A DNA stretch of 50,481 nt from Salidesulfovibrio brasiliensis JCM 12178. GTDB taxonomy: Bacteria; Desulfobacterota; Desulfovibrionia; Desulfovibrionales; Desulfovibrionaceae. How positions within the stretch are numbered: the stretch's first letter is position 1; every line of letters starts with the position of its first letter. Where the stretch lies: contig NZ_BBCB01000015.1 in assembly GCF_001311825.1 (NCBI RefSeq), positions 1-50,481 of the forward strand. The letters are read 5' to 3'. Below are positions 28,010 to 36,336 of this stretch, one piece after another. The translations under genes were made by a program, and so were the position numbers. The notes beneath the pieces are model-generated. The model had not been told where the DNA came from. It saw only the letters and a list, made by a program, of their open reading frames with translations, and made no database searches.

Positions 28010-30025
28010 ATGAACACCACCGAATTCATGCGGCAACTGGCGGCCCGGGGGCTTTCCCGCAAGGCCGACTATCACGCTGCGGCTTTCTCCCGGAACATCG
28101 GGCTGCTTTCGGCCAACGAGCAGGACCGGCTCATGCGCCGCCGCGTGGGTATCCCCGGCATGGGCGGCGTGGGCGGAAGCCACCTCATGTCGATGGTACG
28201 TGCCGGTATCGGGGCGTTCAGCATCGCGGACATGGACGCGTACAACCCGGTGAACGTCAATCGCCAGTATGGTGCGGCTTCCAGCTCCTTCGGCCGGGAT
28301 AAACTCGAAACCATGGCCAAGTCCGCTCTGGACGCGAATCCCCATCTCGACCTCAGGACATTTCCCGAGGGCGTGACCCGCGACAACGTGGACGAATTCC
28401 TCGACGACGTGGACATCGTGCTCGACGGCCTTGATTTTTTCGTCTTCGAGGTGCGCCGGATGGTCTTCATCCGTGCGCTGGAGCGTGGCATTCCGGTCAT
28501 CACCGCCGGTCCCATGGGCTTCAGTGTCGCCATGCTGGTCTTCATGCCGGGCGGCATGGGCTTTGACGAGTATTTCGACATTCGGGAAGATGATTCCAGA
28601 ACGGACAGGCTCCTGAAGTTCGCGCTGGGACTCTCGCCGAGGGCCTTGCAGGCCGGGTATACGGACCTGAACACCGTGGATCTCGAAGGCGGGCGCGGCC
28701 CGTCGTCCGGGCTGGCCTGCCAGCTCTGTTCCGCGTTGGCCACCATGGAGGCCCTGCGGATTCTGCTGGGCCGAGGCGGCGTCAAGGCCATTCCCCGTTA
28801 CCTGCAGTTCGACGCCTGCCGCCGCAAGCTGGTGCGCGGGAAGCTGCGCCGGGGCAACCGGGCCGCGACCCAGCGGTTCAAGCTGTGGTTCTTCAAGAAT
28901 TTCCTGCTCAAGCCCCGTGTCCCGGCCGTGGATATCCCCAGTCCGCCGGTTCACGGCAGCGCAGACGAGCAACTCGATTTCATGATCCGGGCCGGAATAC
29001 GCGCCCCTTCCGGCGACAATGTTCAGCCGTGGCGATTCCATAAGGACTGGCCCGGGCTGGACCTTATGGTGGATCGCGCGGCCGACCAGAGCTTTTTCAA
29101 TGTGGAACAGTCCGCGTCCATCATGGCCTGCGGCGCTGCGCTGGAGAATATTCTGATAGCAGCACGCGCCTGTGGCCGGGACATTTCCGTGGAACGGTTC
29201 CCGGATGGCTCGGACAAGGACCTTCTGGCCCGGCTCGGCGTGGCACAAGCACCGGTTCCCGATGACGACTCCTTTCTCGATGCGGTCTGGCTTCGCGACA
29301 CCAATCGCAAGCATTTCAAGCGCACTTCTGTTACACAGGGCATCTGGGAGAGCATCGCCGAGTCCCTTGAGGACATTCCCGGCGTACGCCTGCGGTGGTG
29401 CGACTCCAGAGAGTCCGTGGGTGCCTTTGCCCGCGCTGTCGGACTGGTTGACATCATCCGCTCCGAGAACCGCTCCCTGCACGAGCATCTCGCTGCCATG
29501 ATCCGGTTCACCCCAGAAGAGGCCGAGACGACGCGTGACGGTTTGCCGCTTCGCAATCTTGAAGCGGGCAAGCCCGGGGAAGTGTTCCTCAAGGCCACCA
29601 GATCGTGGTCTGTGATGCGCGTTGCAAACGCGTTTCGCATGAGCCGGGCCGTGGCCGCGCACTCGGCTGCCGGAATCCGTCATTCTGGCGGTGTCGGCTG
29701 CATCGTGGCGGATGAGGCCGGGCCGGAAGGATTTCTCGCGGCCGGGCAGGCGCTCCAGCGAGCGTGGCTGCGGTTTGCCCACTACGGCATCCAGTTCCAG
29801 CCTGCTGCGGCTCCGGCTCTGTTCAGGCTGCGCCAGCTCCTTCTCGGAGACGGCTCGTTTCGCAACGCGGACCACATCCTTTTGCTTCAGAAGGCGTGGC
29901 CTCTGGTGGAACAGGCGTTTCCCGGCTTCATGACCGAAGTGCCAATGATGTTCTTCCGCGTTGGCTACGGGCCTGCAATTCGGTTCGGTACCTACCGCAG
30001 GCCGCTTTCCGGGTTCATGGTCTAG
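28010..30025 (+). CDS. E1-like (ThiF/MoeB) adenylyltransferase fused to nitroreductase-like domain
   Basis: A 671-residue two-domain protein of the Rv1355c type. Residues of about 20-300 form an E1-like Rossmann domain: GMGGVGGSHL at 50-59 for ATP, DMDAYNPVNVNRQYG at 74-88, and a late helix CSALATMEALRILLG. The usual CxxC zinc pairs and the E1 catalytic cysteine are not evident, so it may adenylate a carboxylate without forming a thioester. Residues of about 320-640 are nitroreductase-like, with the FMN signature APSGDNVQPWRFH and RDTNRKHF, close to the Acg family. Neighbours are the FeeM-like synthase and a PilZ protein. A plausible but untested role is activation and redox modification of an N-acyl amino acid. 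Confidence 0.82.
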   Translation: MNTTEFMRQLAARGLSRKADYHAAAFSRNIGLLSANEQDRLMRRRVGIPGMGGVGGSHLMSMVRAGIGAFSIADMDAYNPVNVNRQYGAASSSFGRDKLETMAKSALDANPHLDLRTFPEGVTRDNVDEFLDDVDIVLDGLDFFVFEVRRMVFIRALERGIPVITAGPMGFSVAMLVFMPGGMGFDEYFDIREDDSRTDRLLKFALGLSPRALQAGYTDLNTVDLEGGRGPSSGLACQLCSALATMEALRILLGRGGVKAIPRYLQFDACRRKLVRGKLRRGNRAATQRFKLWFFKNFLLKPRVPAVDIPSPPVHGSADEQLDFMIRAGIRAPSGDNVQPWRFHKDWPGLDLMVDRAADQSFFNVEQSASIMACGAALENILIAARACGRDISVERFPDGSDKDLLARLGVAQAPVPDDDSFLDAVWLRDTNRKHFKRTSVTQGIWESIAESLEDIPGVRLRWCDSRESVGAFARAVGLVDIIRSENRSLHEHLAAMIRFTPEEAETTRDGLPLRNLEAGKPGEVFLKATRSWSVMRVANAFRMSRAVAAHSAAGIRHSGGVGCIVADEAGPEGFLAAGQALQRAWLRFAHYGIQFQPAAAPALFRLRQLLLGDGSFRNADHILLLQKAWPLVEQAFPGFMTEVPMMFFRVGYGPAIRFGTYRRPLSGFMV

Positions 30026-30050
30026 CGTTCTCGCATCCAGCAAACAAGAC

Positions 30051-30083
30051 TTCCCCCGTGACCGTGCGTTGCGGGGGAATTTT
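30051..30083 (+). terminator. Rho-independent terminator of the FeeM/E1 operon
   Basis: TTCCCCCG and CGGGGGAA pair around a 13-base loop and are followed by TTTT. Confidence 0.75.
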
Positions 30084-30110
30084 CATGTGCAGCTTGTTGC
30101 GAGAGGGCAC

Positions 30111-30143
30111 AAGAAAGGGAGCCTTTCCGGAGAAAGGCTCCCT
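30111..30143 (-). terminator. Terminator-like hairpin for PEP-CTERM gene 2
   Basis: AGGGAGCCTTTC and GAAAGGCTCCCT pair around a four-base loop. Read on the minus strand, a short T-rich tail follows. It lies about 40 bases beyond the stop. Confidence 0.7.
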
Positions 30144-30179
30144 GATGTATCTATTGCCGATGAGGAATTGAGGGGCGGT

Positions 30180-31049
30180 TTACCTCTGGAACCGGCGGCG
30201 GAAGCCGAGGAGTCCGAGGAGTCCGAGTCCGAGGATCACGAAGGTGCTCGGTTCGGGGGTCGCGACCACTGCGGGGTCGGAGATGTCGATGGCCCAGGGG
30301 ACGTCCGTGCTGGAGTTCAGGGAGACGTCTGCTTCGCCGTAGATGGCCACATCGTAGTCGAAGCGTACTTCTTCAGGGTCGTTGACCAGGATGTCGCCCC
30401 AGGGTGCGTCACCGTAGGTTTCGAAGCCGAAGAGGTTGGTGCCGATCAGGTTGGATCCGTCGCTGCCCAGGATGCTGTACCAGTAGGTGTCTTCCCAGTC
30501 GAGGGTCATGGTCGCCCACGGGGTGCCGTCCACGTAGGTGGAGATGTCGCCGGGGGCGGAGTTCTTGGCGCCATCGTAGAAGTACTTCATGACCGCGTCG
30601 TTGGTCAGCTCGTCAGCCGTGAAGGTGTTGCCTACGATGCTTCCCAGCGCTGCGTCGTTCCAGGTGATGGTGCTGCCGCTGACGCTGTAGAAATTATACA
30701 TGGCGTTGGTTTCCGCGAGGGAGCGGAAGGTGAGCAGCGGGCCGTCCTGCTGCTGCGTGTACTGGACAACGCCTGCGAAGAAGCCTGTCAGCTCTTCGTC
30801 CGGCTGGGGCACGACAACGCCGGGGCCGTCCGTGATTTCGCTGAGGCGGATGATGCCGTAGACGATGTCGCCGTTGTCAAGCTGGTTGGTGTCGCTTTGC
30901 GGAGCGGTGATGTCATACCCGATGATGTTTTCAAATCCCGAGTAATGGAAGATCGTCTTGCCACCGGCAAGGATCGGCGCTGCGGTAGCGGCGACTGCGG
31001 TGAAAGCCAAGAGGGCCAGGGTAACTGTCAGGGTTCTGATAAAACGCAT
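30180..31049 (-). CDS. PEP-CTERM surface protein 2
   Basis: A 289-residue exported protein. Signal peptide at residues of about 1-25 (LTVTLALLAFTAVAATAAP), an acidic Tyr/Asp-rich body, and a PEP-CTERM tail: TPEPSTF, a hydrophobic stretch (VILGLGLLGLLGF) and RRRFQR. The ATG at 31049 is preceded by GGAGGA; the frame is open six bases further. It is monocistronic with its own sigma-54 promoter. Body sequence is unlike PEP-CTERM protein 1, so only the sorting signal and promoter are shared. Confidence 0.9.
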   Translation of the reverse strand: MRFIRTLTVTLALLAFTAVAATAAPILAGGKTIFHYSGFENIIGYDITAPQSDTNQLDNGDIVYGIIRLSEITDGPGVVVPQPDEELTGFFAGVVQYTQQQDGPLLTFRSLAETNAMYNFYSVSGSTITWNDAALGSIVGNTFTADELTNDAVMKYFYDGAKNSAPGDISTYVDGTPWATMTLDWEDTYWYSILGSDGSNLIGTNLFGFETYGDAPWGDILVNDPEEVRFDYDVAIYGEADVSLNSSTDVPWAIDISDPAVVATPEPSTFVILGLGLLGLLGFRRRFQR

Positions 31050-31082
31050 GGTCAATTCCTCCGATTGTTTTTCTCTCTACTA

Positions 31083-31098
31083 AGCAACCGGTGTGCCA
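31083..31098 (-). promoter_or_regulatory. Sigma-54 promoter of PEP-CTERM gene 2
   Basis: On the minus strand the sequence is TGGCACACCGGTTGCT, a near-perfect -24/-12 promoter (TGGCAC, N5, TTGCT). It is 34 bases before the ATG. Confidence 0.85.
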
Positions 31099-31105
31099 AA
31101 GTTTA

Positions 31106-31195
31106 AAACCCTATCATTCTAATACTTTAAGTGCGTGTTGGGGGCCTGAATTCGGACTATGTGTAAATACCCTCGACATATATTCGATAGGGTTT
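31106..31195. promoter_or_regulatory. Perfect 10-bp inverted repeat upstream of the sigma-54 promoter
   Basis: AAACCCTATC at 31106-31115 and GATAGGGTTT at 31186-31195 are exact inverse copies 70 bases apart. They sit just upstream of the -24 element, where activators of sigma-54 bind. AAACCCTCTC at 21251-21260, upstream of the other PEP-CTERM gene, matches nine of ten bases. Confidence 0.45.
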
Positions 31196-31198
31196 ACA

Positions 31199-31888
31199 TC
31201 ACCAGAAGTGCCATTGGCGGGTGACAAGGACATGCGCGGCCAGAGCGGCGTTGCAGACCGCGTGGCAGAGCACGCACTGTGCAAGACTGCCGCTGAATCT
31301 GTACACGAGGTTGAAGGCTGCTCCGGCGATCATCCCGGCAAGCCAGTAGTGATGCTCAAGCCCGAACAGCACGGTGGTGGCGGCAAAGGAGAAAAGGGTG
31401 AACGTGCCGGGCCGAACCGAGAGAAAGTCGTTTTTGACCAGATAGCGACACAGGAAGGAACGCCAGAAGACTTCCTCCATGATCGGTACCACGAGGGCCG
31501 CGCCGAGGACCCGGATGACGATGAGAGTCGTCTGTGCGGCGGGGGAGTGAAAAACTGCCGGATCATACGAGGTCTGCTCACCCATGGTGGCGAACGGCAG
31601 GTCGAGATTGACCCATAGCACATACACCGCAATGGCGGTTGCCACGCTTGTGGCCGTGTGAACGGGACGCAAAAGTTCCCGCCAGTTCAGATCCGTGTAG
31701 AGGCGGTAGCACCAGACCAGCGCGATGGCCGTGGCTGCGGCCTTGGCGGGATAGAGCATGGCGGTGAAGCGCGGCGTGACGAGGTCCGGGGCGGCCATCT
31801 CGACCAGTTCCACCAGCAGCAGGAACGACATGTATACGGCAAAGGGCGCGACCCTTGCCGCAAGAGGGGAGGGCTGGGTGATGCTCAT
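31199..31888 (-). CDS. CPBP/CAAX intramembrane protease, exosortase-associated type
   Basis: A 229-residue multi-pass membrane protein of the CAAX protease/abortive-infection family. All three catalytic motifs are present: EExxxR as Glu138-Glu139-Arg143 in EEVFWR, FxxxH as Phe175-His179, and HxxxN as His209-Asn213. A subset of this family accompanies exosortase/PEP-CTERM loci, which fits the adjacent PEP-CTERM gene. Its substrate is unknown. Its ATG overlaps the stop of the membrane-fusion gene by four bases, making it the last gene of the exporter operon. Confidence 0.85.
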   Translation of the reverse strand: MSITQPSPLAARVAPFAVYMSFLLLVELVEMAAPDLVTPRFTAMLYPAKAAATAIALVWCYRLYTDLNWRELLRPVHTATSVATAIAVYVLWVNLDLPFATMGEQTSYDPAVFHSPAAQTTLIVIRVLGAALVVPIMEEVFWRSFLCRYLVKNDFLSVRPGTFTLFSFAATTVLFGLEHHYWLAGMIAGAAFNLVYRFSGSLAQCVLCHAVCNAALAAHVLVTRQWHFW

Positions 31889-32973
31889 GGTATCGAATTC
31901 CCCGAAATCTGTTGTGCCGCGCCGGTCCTGATGAGCACGTCCCCGGTTATCCCGGTGATGAGTCCGGCGGAGTCCTTGAGCGAGACGATCACCTCAAGCA
32001 CCTTGGTGTCCACCTTGTCGCCGGGCGTGTCCGTGGGCAGGAGCTTCCGGCCGGTCATATGGCTGAGTCGCGTGACCGTTCCCTTGAACTCCCTGTCCGG
32101 AAATGCGTCGCAGACGAACAGGGCCTCCTGCCCCTTTTTCACCCGCACGGCATAGTCTTCGTCCACCTCGGCCCGCACGTTCAGGGCCTCTTCATTGCCT
32201 ACGGTCAGCACCGGGGCCTCGAAGAATATCGATACGTTCTCCCCGGCCTTGCGGTGCGTTCTGAGCACGGTGCCGTCGATGGGCGAGCGCAGGACGGTCT
32301 TTTCCAACTCCTCGACCATTTCCCGGGCCGTGTGCCGTGCGGCGTCGTATTCTGCGTAGCTGGAGGCGATGTCCTCCTTGCGGGACTGGTTCTGGGCGAT
32401 GAGGTGCTGCTGTTCGGCTTCCTCATATTGTTTCTCGGCCACGCGGTAGTCCTTGATGGCCCTGTCCACCTCTTCCTTGGCGATGAGGTTCTTGCTGAGA
32501 AGCTCCTGACGCCGAACCATTTCGCGCTTGAGGTTCTTCATGACGGTTTCGGCCCGCTTGACCGCAGCCCATGCCGAGCTTTTCTCTTCCTTTCGGGCAC
32601 CGGCAACCAGCTTCTGGTACTGGGCCAGCTTGGCCTGCTCCTGAGCCTTGGCCGCTTCAAGCCGCGCCCTGCGGTCCCCGGCCCTCAGGGATGCCACCTG
32701 CTGTCCGGCGGTGACCGGGTCGCCCTCAAGCACTTCCACCGTGGCGATGACCCCGCTTATCTCAAAGGCGAGGTTTCGCTCCTCGGAGGAGGGCTCCACC
32801 CGCCCGTAGGCCGCAATCCATTCGTTTTCGGTTTGCAGCCGGGCCAGTGAGACATAGGTCTTTGTGGCGTTCTCCGGCGAAGGCAGTCTGTCCGCGAGCC
32901 ATTTGGGGGCGCGCAGGCTGACCGCTGCCACTCCGGCGGCAACGAGGATCATGAGAAGAATCAGACGCTTCAT
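31885..32973 (-). CDS. Membrane fusion protein of an ABC exporter (HlyD/DevB-like)
   Basis: A 362-residue periplasmic adaptor. An N-terminal membrane anchor (LILLMILVAAGVAAVSL) is followed by a lipoyl half (AFEISGVIATVEVLEGDPV), a long alpha-hairpin coiled coil from about 95 to 215 (KAQEQAKLAQYQKLVAGARK), and a barrel domain (VRAEVDEDYAVRVKKGQEAL). It should link the ABC exporter to an outer-membrane channel, as in DevBCA-type glycolipid export. Overlaps by four bases with both the ATPase gene upstream and the CAAX protease gene downstream. Confidence 0.88.
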   Translation of the reverse strand: MKRLILLMILVAAGVAAVSLRAPKWLADRLPSPENATKTYVSLARLQTENEWIAAYGRVEPSSEERNLAFEISGVIATVEVLEGDPVTAGQQVASLRAGDRRARLEAAKAQEQAKLAQYQKLVAGARKEEKSSAWAAVKRAETVMKNLKREMVRRQELLSKNLIAKEEVDRAIKDYRVAEKQYEEAEQQHLIAQNQSRKEDIASSYAEYDAARHTAREMVEELEKTVLRSPIDGTVLRTHRKAGENVSIFFEAPVLTVGNEEALNVRAEVDEDYAVRVKKGQEALFVCDAFPDREFKGTVTRLSHMTGRKLLPTDTPGDKVDTKVLEVIVSLKDSAGLITGITGDVLIRTGAAQQISGNSIP

Positions 32974-33688
32974 GGATGTGCCCCTTCGCGTTGATGTTCA
33001 GGCCCTTCGGCGGGGTGTAACTCGCCGTCCTCGATGTTCATGACTTCGTCGGCGAACTCCAGCGTTCTGGCGTCGTGGGTGACGATCACCAGCGAGCGGG
33101 TCCCGTCCCTGACCAGCGAGGCCATGAGTTCCATGACCCGCCTGCCGTTTTCCGAGTCGAGGGCCGCCGTGGGTTCGTCCGCGAGGATGACTTTGGGACC
33201 GCCTGCAAGGGCGCGGGCAATGGCCACGCGCTGCTTCTGGCCGCCGCTTAGGGTCTTCGGGTAGGCGTTCACCTTGTCCGAGAGGCCCACGTCGTCAAGG
33301 ACCTTGAGCGCGCCCCGCCTTGCCTCTGGCTTGTCGAAGCCCCGCAGGTGCATGGCCACGAGCACGTTTTCCAGCACCGTCAGGGTGGAGAAGAGGTTGT
33401 ACTCCTGAAAGATGAAGCCGAGGTGCTTGAGCCTGACCTTGGAAAGCTTGCTTCCCGGAAGGTCCGTGACCACCTCGTCGGCAATGGTCACGGTCCCGGA
33501 AGTGGGACTGAGGATACAGCCCATGATGGAGAGCAGGGTGGTCTTGCCGCTGCCCGAAGGTCCCATGAGTAGCAGAACCTTGCCGAGTTTGATGTCCAGA
33601 TCCACGCCGCGCAGGGCGAACTCCCGGTGCGGCTCCGGGCCGAAGGCTTGGTGATGCCCTTGAGCGATATGACGGGTTTTTGTGTCAT
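32970..33688 (-). CDS. ABC exporter ATP-binding protein (DevA-like), with a one-base frameshift near its start
   Basis: A MacB/DevA-type ATPase. Walker [13 protein letters not shown]-loop [11 protein letters not shown], signature LSGGQKQR and Walker [14 protein letters not shown] are intact. The start at 33688 gives [14 protein letters not shown], but the frame breaks near 33645-33648. One added G restores [20 protein letters not shown] and a 239-residue protein, the usual size. As sequenced, the intact frame begins only at an internal ATG at 33605. Confidence 0.85.
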
Positions 33689-33692
33689 GCGA

Positions 33693-34822
33693 TCACCTTC
33701 CTTGAAGACCAGCGCCGGGTCGAGGGTCATGACCTTTCTGATGGAGATGAGCGACGAGGTGACGCACATTATCAGGGTCAGGAAGAACATCATCACCGCC
33801 ACCTGCGGCGGCACGATGATGGCCATGGCCGCGAAGCTGCTGATGCTGACGGCCAGATACGAGATGGACATGCCGAACCCGTAGCCGAGCACAGCGCTGA
33901 GCGCTGCCTGTGCGATGAGAATTTTGCATATATAGGAATTGGGCGCGCCCATGGCCTTGAGCGTGGCAAACTCCGGCAGGTGGTCGAGGGTGGTGGCGTA
34001 GAGCGTCTGGGCCACAATGACCGTGCCGACCACGAGGCCGAGAAATGCCGCCATCAGAATGCTGGTTCCCGCCCCGGTGTTGAACATCCAGTAGTCGCGG
34101 GTCTTCTGGCTGAAGTCGCGCGTTGTGTAAGCGTCCACGTTGTCCACGTTCTTGAGGAGCATGTCGCGCAGGGCTTCGGGCGCAACCCCGTCTTCGCCCC
34201 TGACCAGCACGTAGGTGAACTCGCGGTCGCGCAGGTGGGAGAAGCGGTGCGCGGTTTCGTATTCGGCAAACACGAAGGGGGAAGTGGTGAAGGAGCGGAT
34301 GCCACGCGTCAGGCCCACCACACGGGCCTTGCGGCTGTTGATCTCGATCTGCTCGCCCAGTTTTTCGATGCCGAGCTTGTCCATGTAGAGCTGGTCGGCG
34401 ATGACGCTGTCGGACAGGTCGAGCATTTTGGCCGAACCGCTCACGAATCCCCAGGGCCCGCCCATGCCCTTGTCCGGCTCGTAGCCGATGATCTCGATGG
34501 ACTCCTGGCCCTTGTCCGGTTTTTTCCAGTCCGCGAACTGGATGATGAAGCGCGAGGCGGTCTTCACGCCCGGCGTGGAGATGACCTTGTAGTATTTTTC
34601 CTGCGTGAGCGGCAGGGCGATGTCGAAGTTCTTGACGCCGGGCGACGTGACCCACACATCGGCCCGCGAGTTGTCGATGACAGCGGATATGGTGTGGGTG
34701 AAGCCGATGAACAGCCCGATCTGAATGGTGATGAGCACCACCGCGAACACCACGCCCGTCAGGGTGACGACGAGTCGCACCTTGTCGTGAAGCAGGTTCT
34801 GTCTTGCGATGGTGAGGATCAT
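33693..34822 (-). CDS. ABC exporter permease (FtsX/DevC-like), reading frame altered near its end
   Basis: An inner-membrane permease with one N-terminal helix (VVTLTGVVFAVVLITIQIGL), a periplasmic domain of about 220 residues, and three C-terminal helices (MAAFLGLVVGTVIVAQTLYA and following). DevC proteins usually end soon after a motif like TLDPALVFK, seen here near 33710. As sequenced, translation runs on into the ATPase gene in the same frame. One extra G near 33700 would end the permease at the TGA at 33693-33695 (376 residues) with GGAAGG as ribosome site for the ATPase. The apparent fusion is therefore probably an indel artefact. Confidence 0.82.
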
Positions 34823-34834
34823 GGGCGACCTGCG

Positions 34835-35865
34835 TCAAGCCTGCTGGAGATACCAGATGGCGGCGCGCCGCAGCCCTTCGTCCACTCCGATGTCCGGTTT
34901 GTAGCCGAGCAGTGTTCCGGCCTTGCCGATGTCCGCCAGCGAGTGGCGGATGTCCCCTGCCCGGAAGTCCCGGTAGAGCGGCTCGATGCTGTTGGCCTCC
35001 GGCGCAGTGTTGGCGACAATGCTGCGGATGCTTCGGAACAGTTCGTTCAGGGTCGTTCTTGTGCCGAGGGCCACGTTGTAGACCTGACCGCGCGCATCGG
35101 GGTTCTCGGTGGTGGCGGCCAGCAGGTTGGCCTGTACCGTGTTGTCCACGTAGCAGAAGTCGCGGCTCGTCTCGCCGTCGCCGTTTATTTCCGGCTGCTG
35201 ACCGTGAACCAGCGCGGAGAACCACTTGGGGATAACGGCGGCATACGCGCCCTGCGGGTCCTGCCGGGGACCAAAGACGTTGAAGTAGCGAAGGCCGATG
35301 CAGGAGAAGTCGTAACAGGTGCGGAATACGTCCGCGTATAGTTCATTAACGTATTTGGTCAGGGCGTACGGGGAGAGAGGGCGGCCGACGCTCTCCTCGC
35401 GCTTGGGCAGGGTCGGGTCGTCGCCGTATGTTGCGCTGGAGGCTGCGTACACAAAGCTCTTCACCCCGGCATCGCGCGATGCATGAGCATGTTCAGAAAG
35501 CCGTTTATGTTGTTTTCGTTGGCCTGCGCCGGGTCGTCTATGGAGTGGGGCACACTGCCGAGCGCAGCCTGATGCAGGACGTAGTCCGCGCCTTCCACGC
35601 ACTCGCTGCACGTCTCGATGTTGCGTATGTCACCGTGAATAAAGGTAAATTTATCCCACTGTCCGGGTTTTACGGATTCTCTGACATCGTCGAGGTTTTC
35701 CGTGTGGCCGGTGGACAGGTTGTCCAGCCCCACCACCTGCTGGTCCAGTTCAAGAAGCGTCTGGACAAGGTGCGAGCCGATGAAGCCCGCTGCTCCCGTC
35801 ACTACCCATTTTCGGTTCGTTTCCTGAATGGACCGGTACAAGTCGTTGATCGCGATATCCTGCAT
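34835..35865 (-). CDS. NAD-dependent sugar-nucleotide epimerase/dehydratase, with a one-base frameshift
   Basis: An extended SDR enzyme acting on nucleotide sugars, similar to UDP-N-acetylglucosamine 4-epimerase (WbpP/GalE-like). The N-terminal part has the NAD motif GAAGFIGSH and [12 protein letters not shown]. The C-terminal part has SSATYGDD, the YxxxK motif YALTKYV and [13 protein letters not shown]. The frame breaks at 35481-35483; one added G (C on the plus strand) gives [20 protein letters not shown] and a 343-residue protein, the family norm. The ATG at 35865 is preceded by AGGAGGAG; the frame extends upstream to 35907. First gene of the minus-strand operon and probably supplies a sugar to the polysaccharide pathway. 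Confidence 0.87.
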
Positions 35866-36336
35866 GGCTGCTCCTCCTGCGCCTGAGAGTTTCCTGCAAA
35901 AAAGCAAGAAGTGTGACAGCCTGATGTGCGTTTCTATTGTTCTGAAATGTTGTGATAAAAATCGTATTATTGTTGAAGCCTGTATGTGTTTGGCCCGACC
36001 ATGATGGCAAATGGCATCTGTGCAGCGCAGTCTGTTCGGAAAAACCGGACATCCCTTCTCCGGAACGCATCCGGGGTAATTTGGTTATGGCTTAATGCAC
36101 TGAAAAAGAAGGTGATCGGGTTTCCATTTTGTGGTGGCACGCTTTTGGCTCTGTTTTCAGTCCTCGACAACGCGCAGCGCGGCGGTGTGCCGCATCGTGT
36201 CGGGCTTGTGGTCGGCAGGCGCGTGTCGTCAGGAGCAGTGTGACGGGGAAACGGCAGGCAGTGGAACGGGTCCCGGACATGCTGTTCGGTATGAGCGGAC
36301 TGTGTGAGAGGCTTCGCATATCAAGGGGGATTTCGG
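35866..36336. other. Divergent intergenic region between the two polysaccharide operons
   Basis: No credible gene; short frames lack ribosome sites. It must hold promoters for the epimerase operon (minus) and the FemAB operon (plus). A weak sigma-54-like TGGCAT-N8-GC lies at 36012-36026 on the plus strand. The -24 half is good, but -12 reads CAGC rather than TTGC. Confidence 0.4.

Noticed and set aside
27950..30043. A 697-residue open frame antisense to the E1/nitroreductase gene
   Set aside because: The plus-strand product has clear ATP and FMN motifs; the antisense frame does not.
33680..35341. A 553-residue plus-strand open frame across the permease and epimerase genes
   Set aside because: Overlaps conserved minus-strand genes; no domain is visible.
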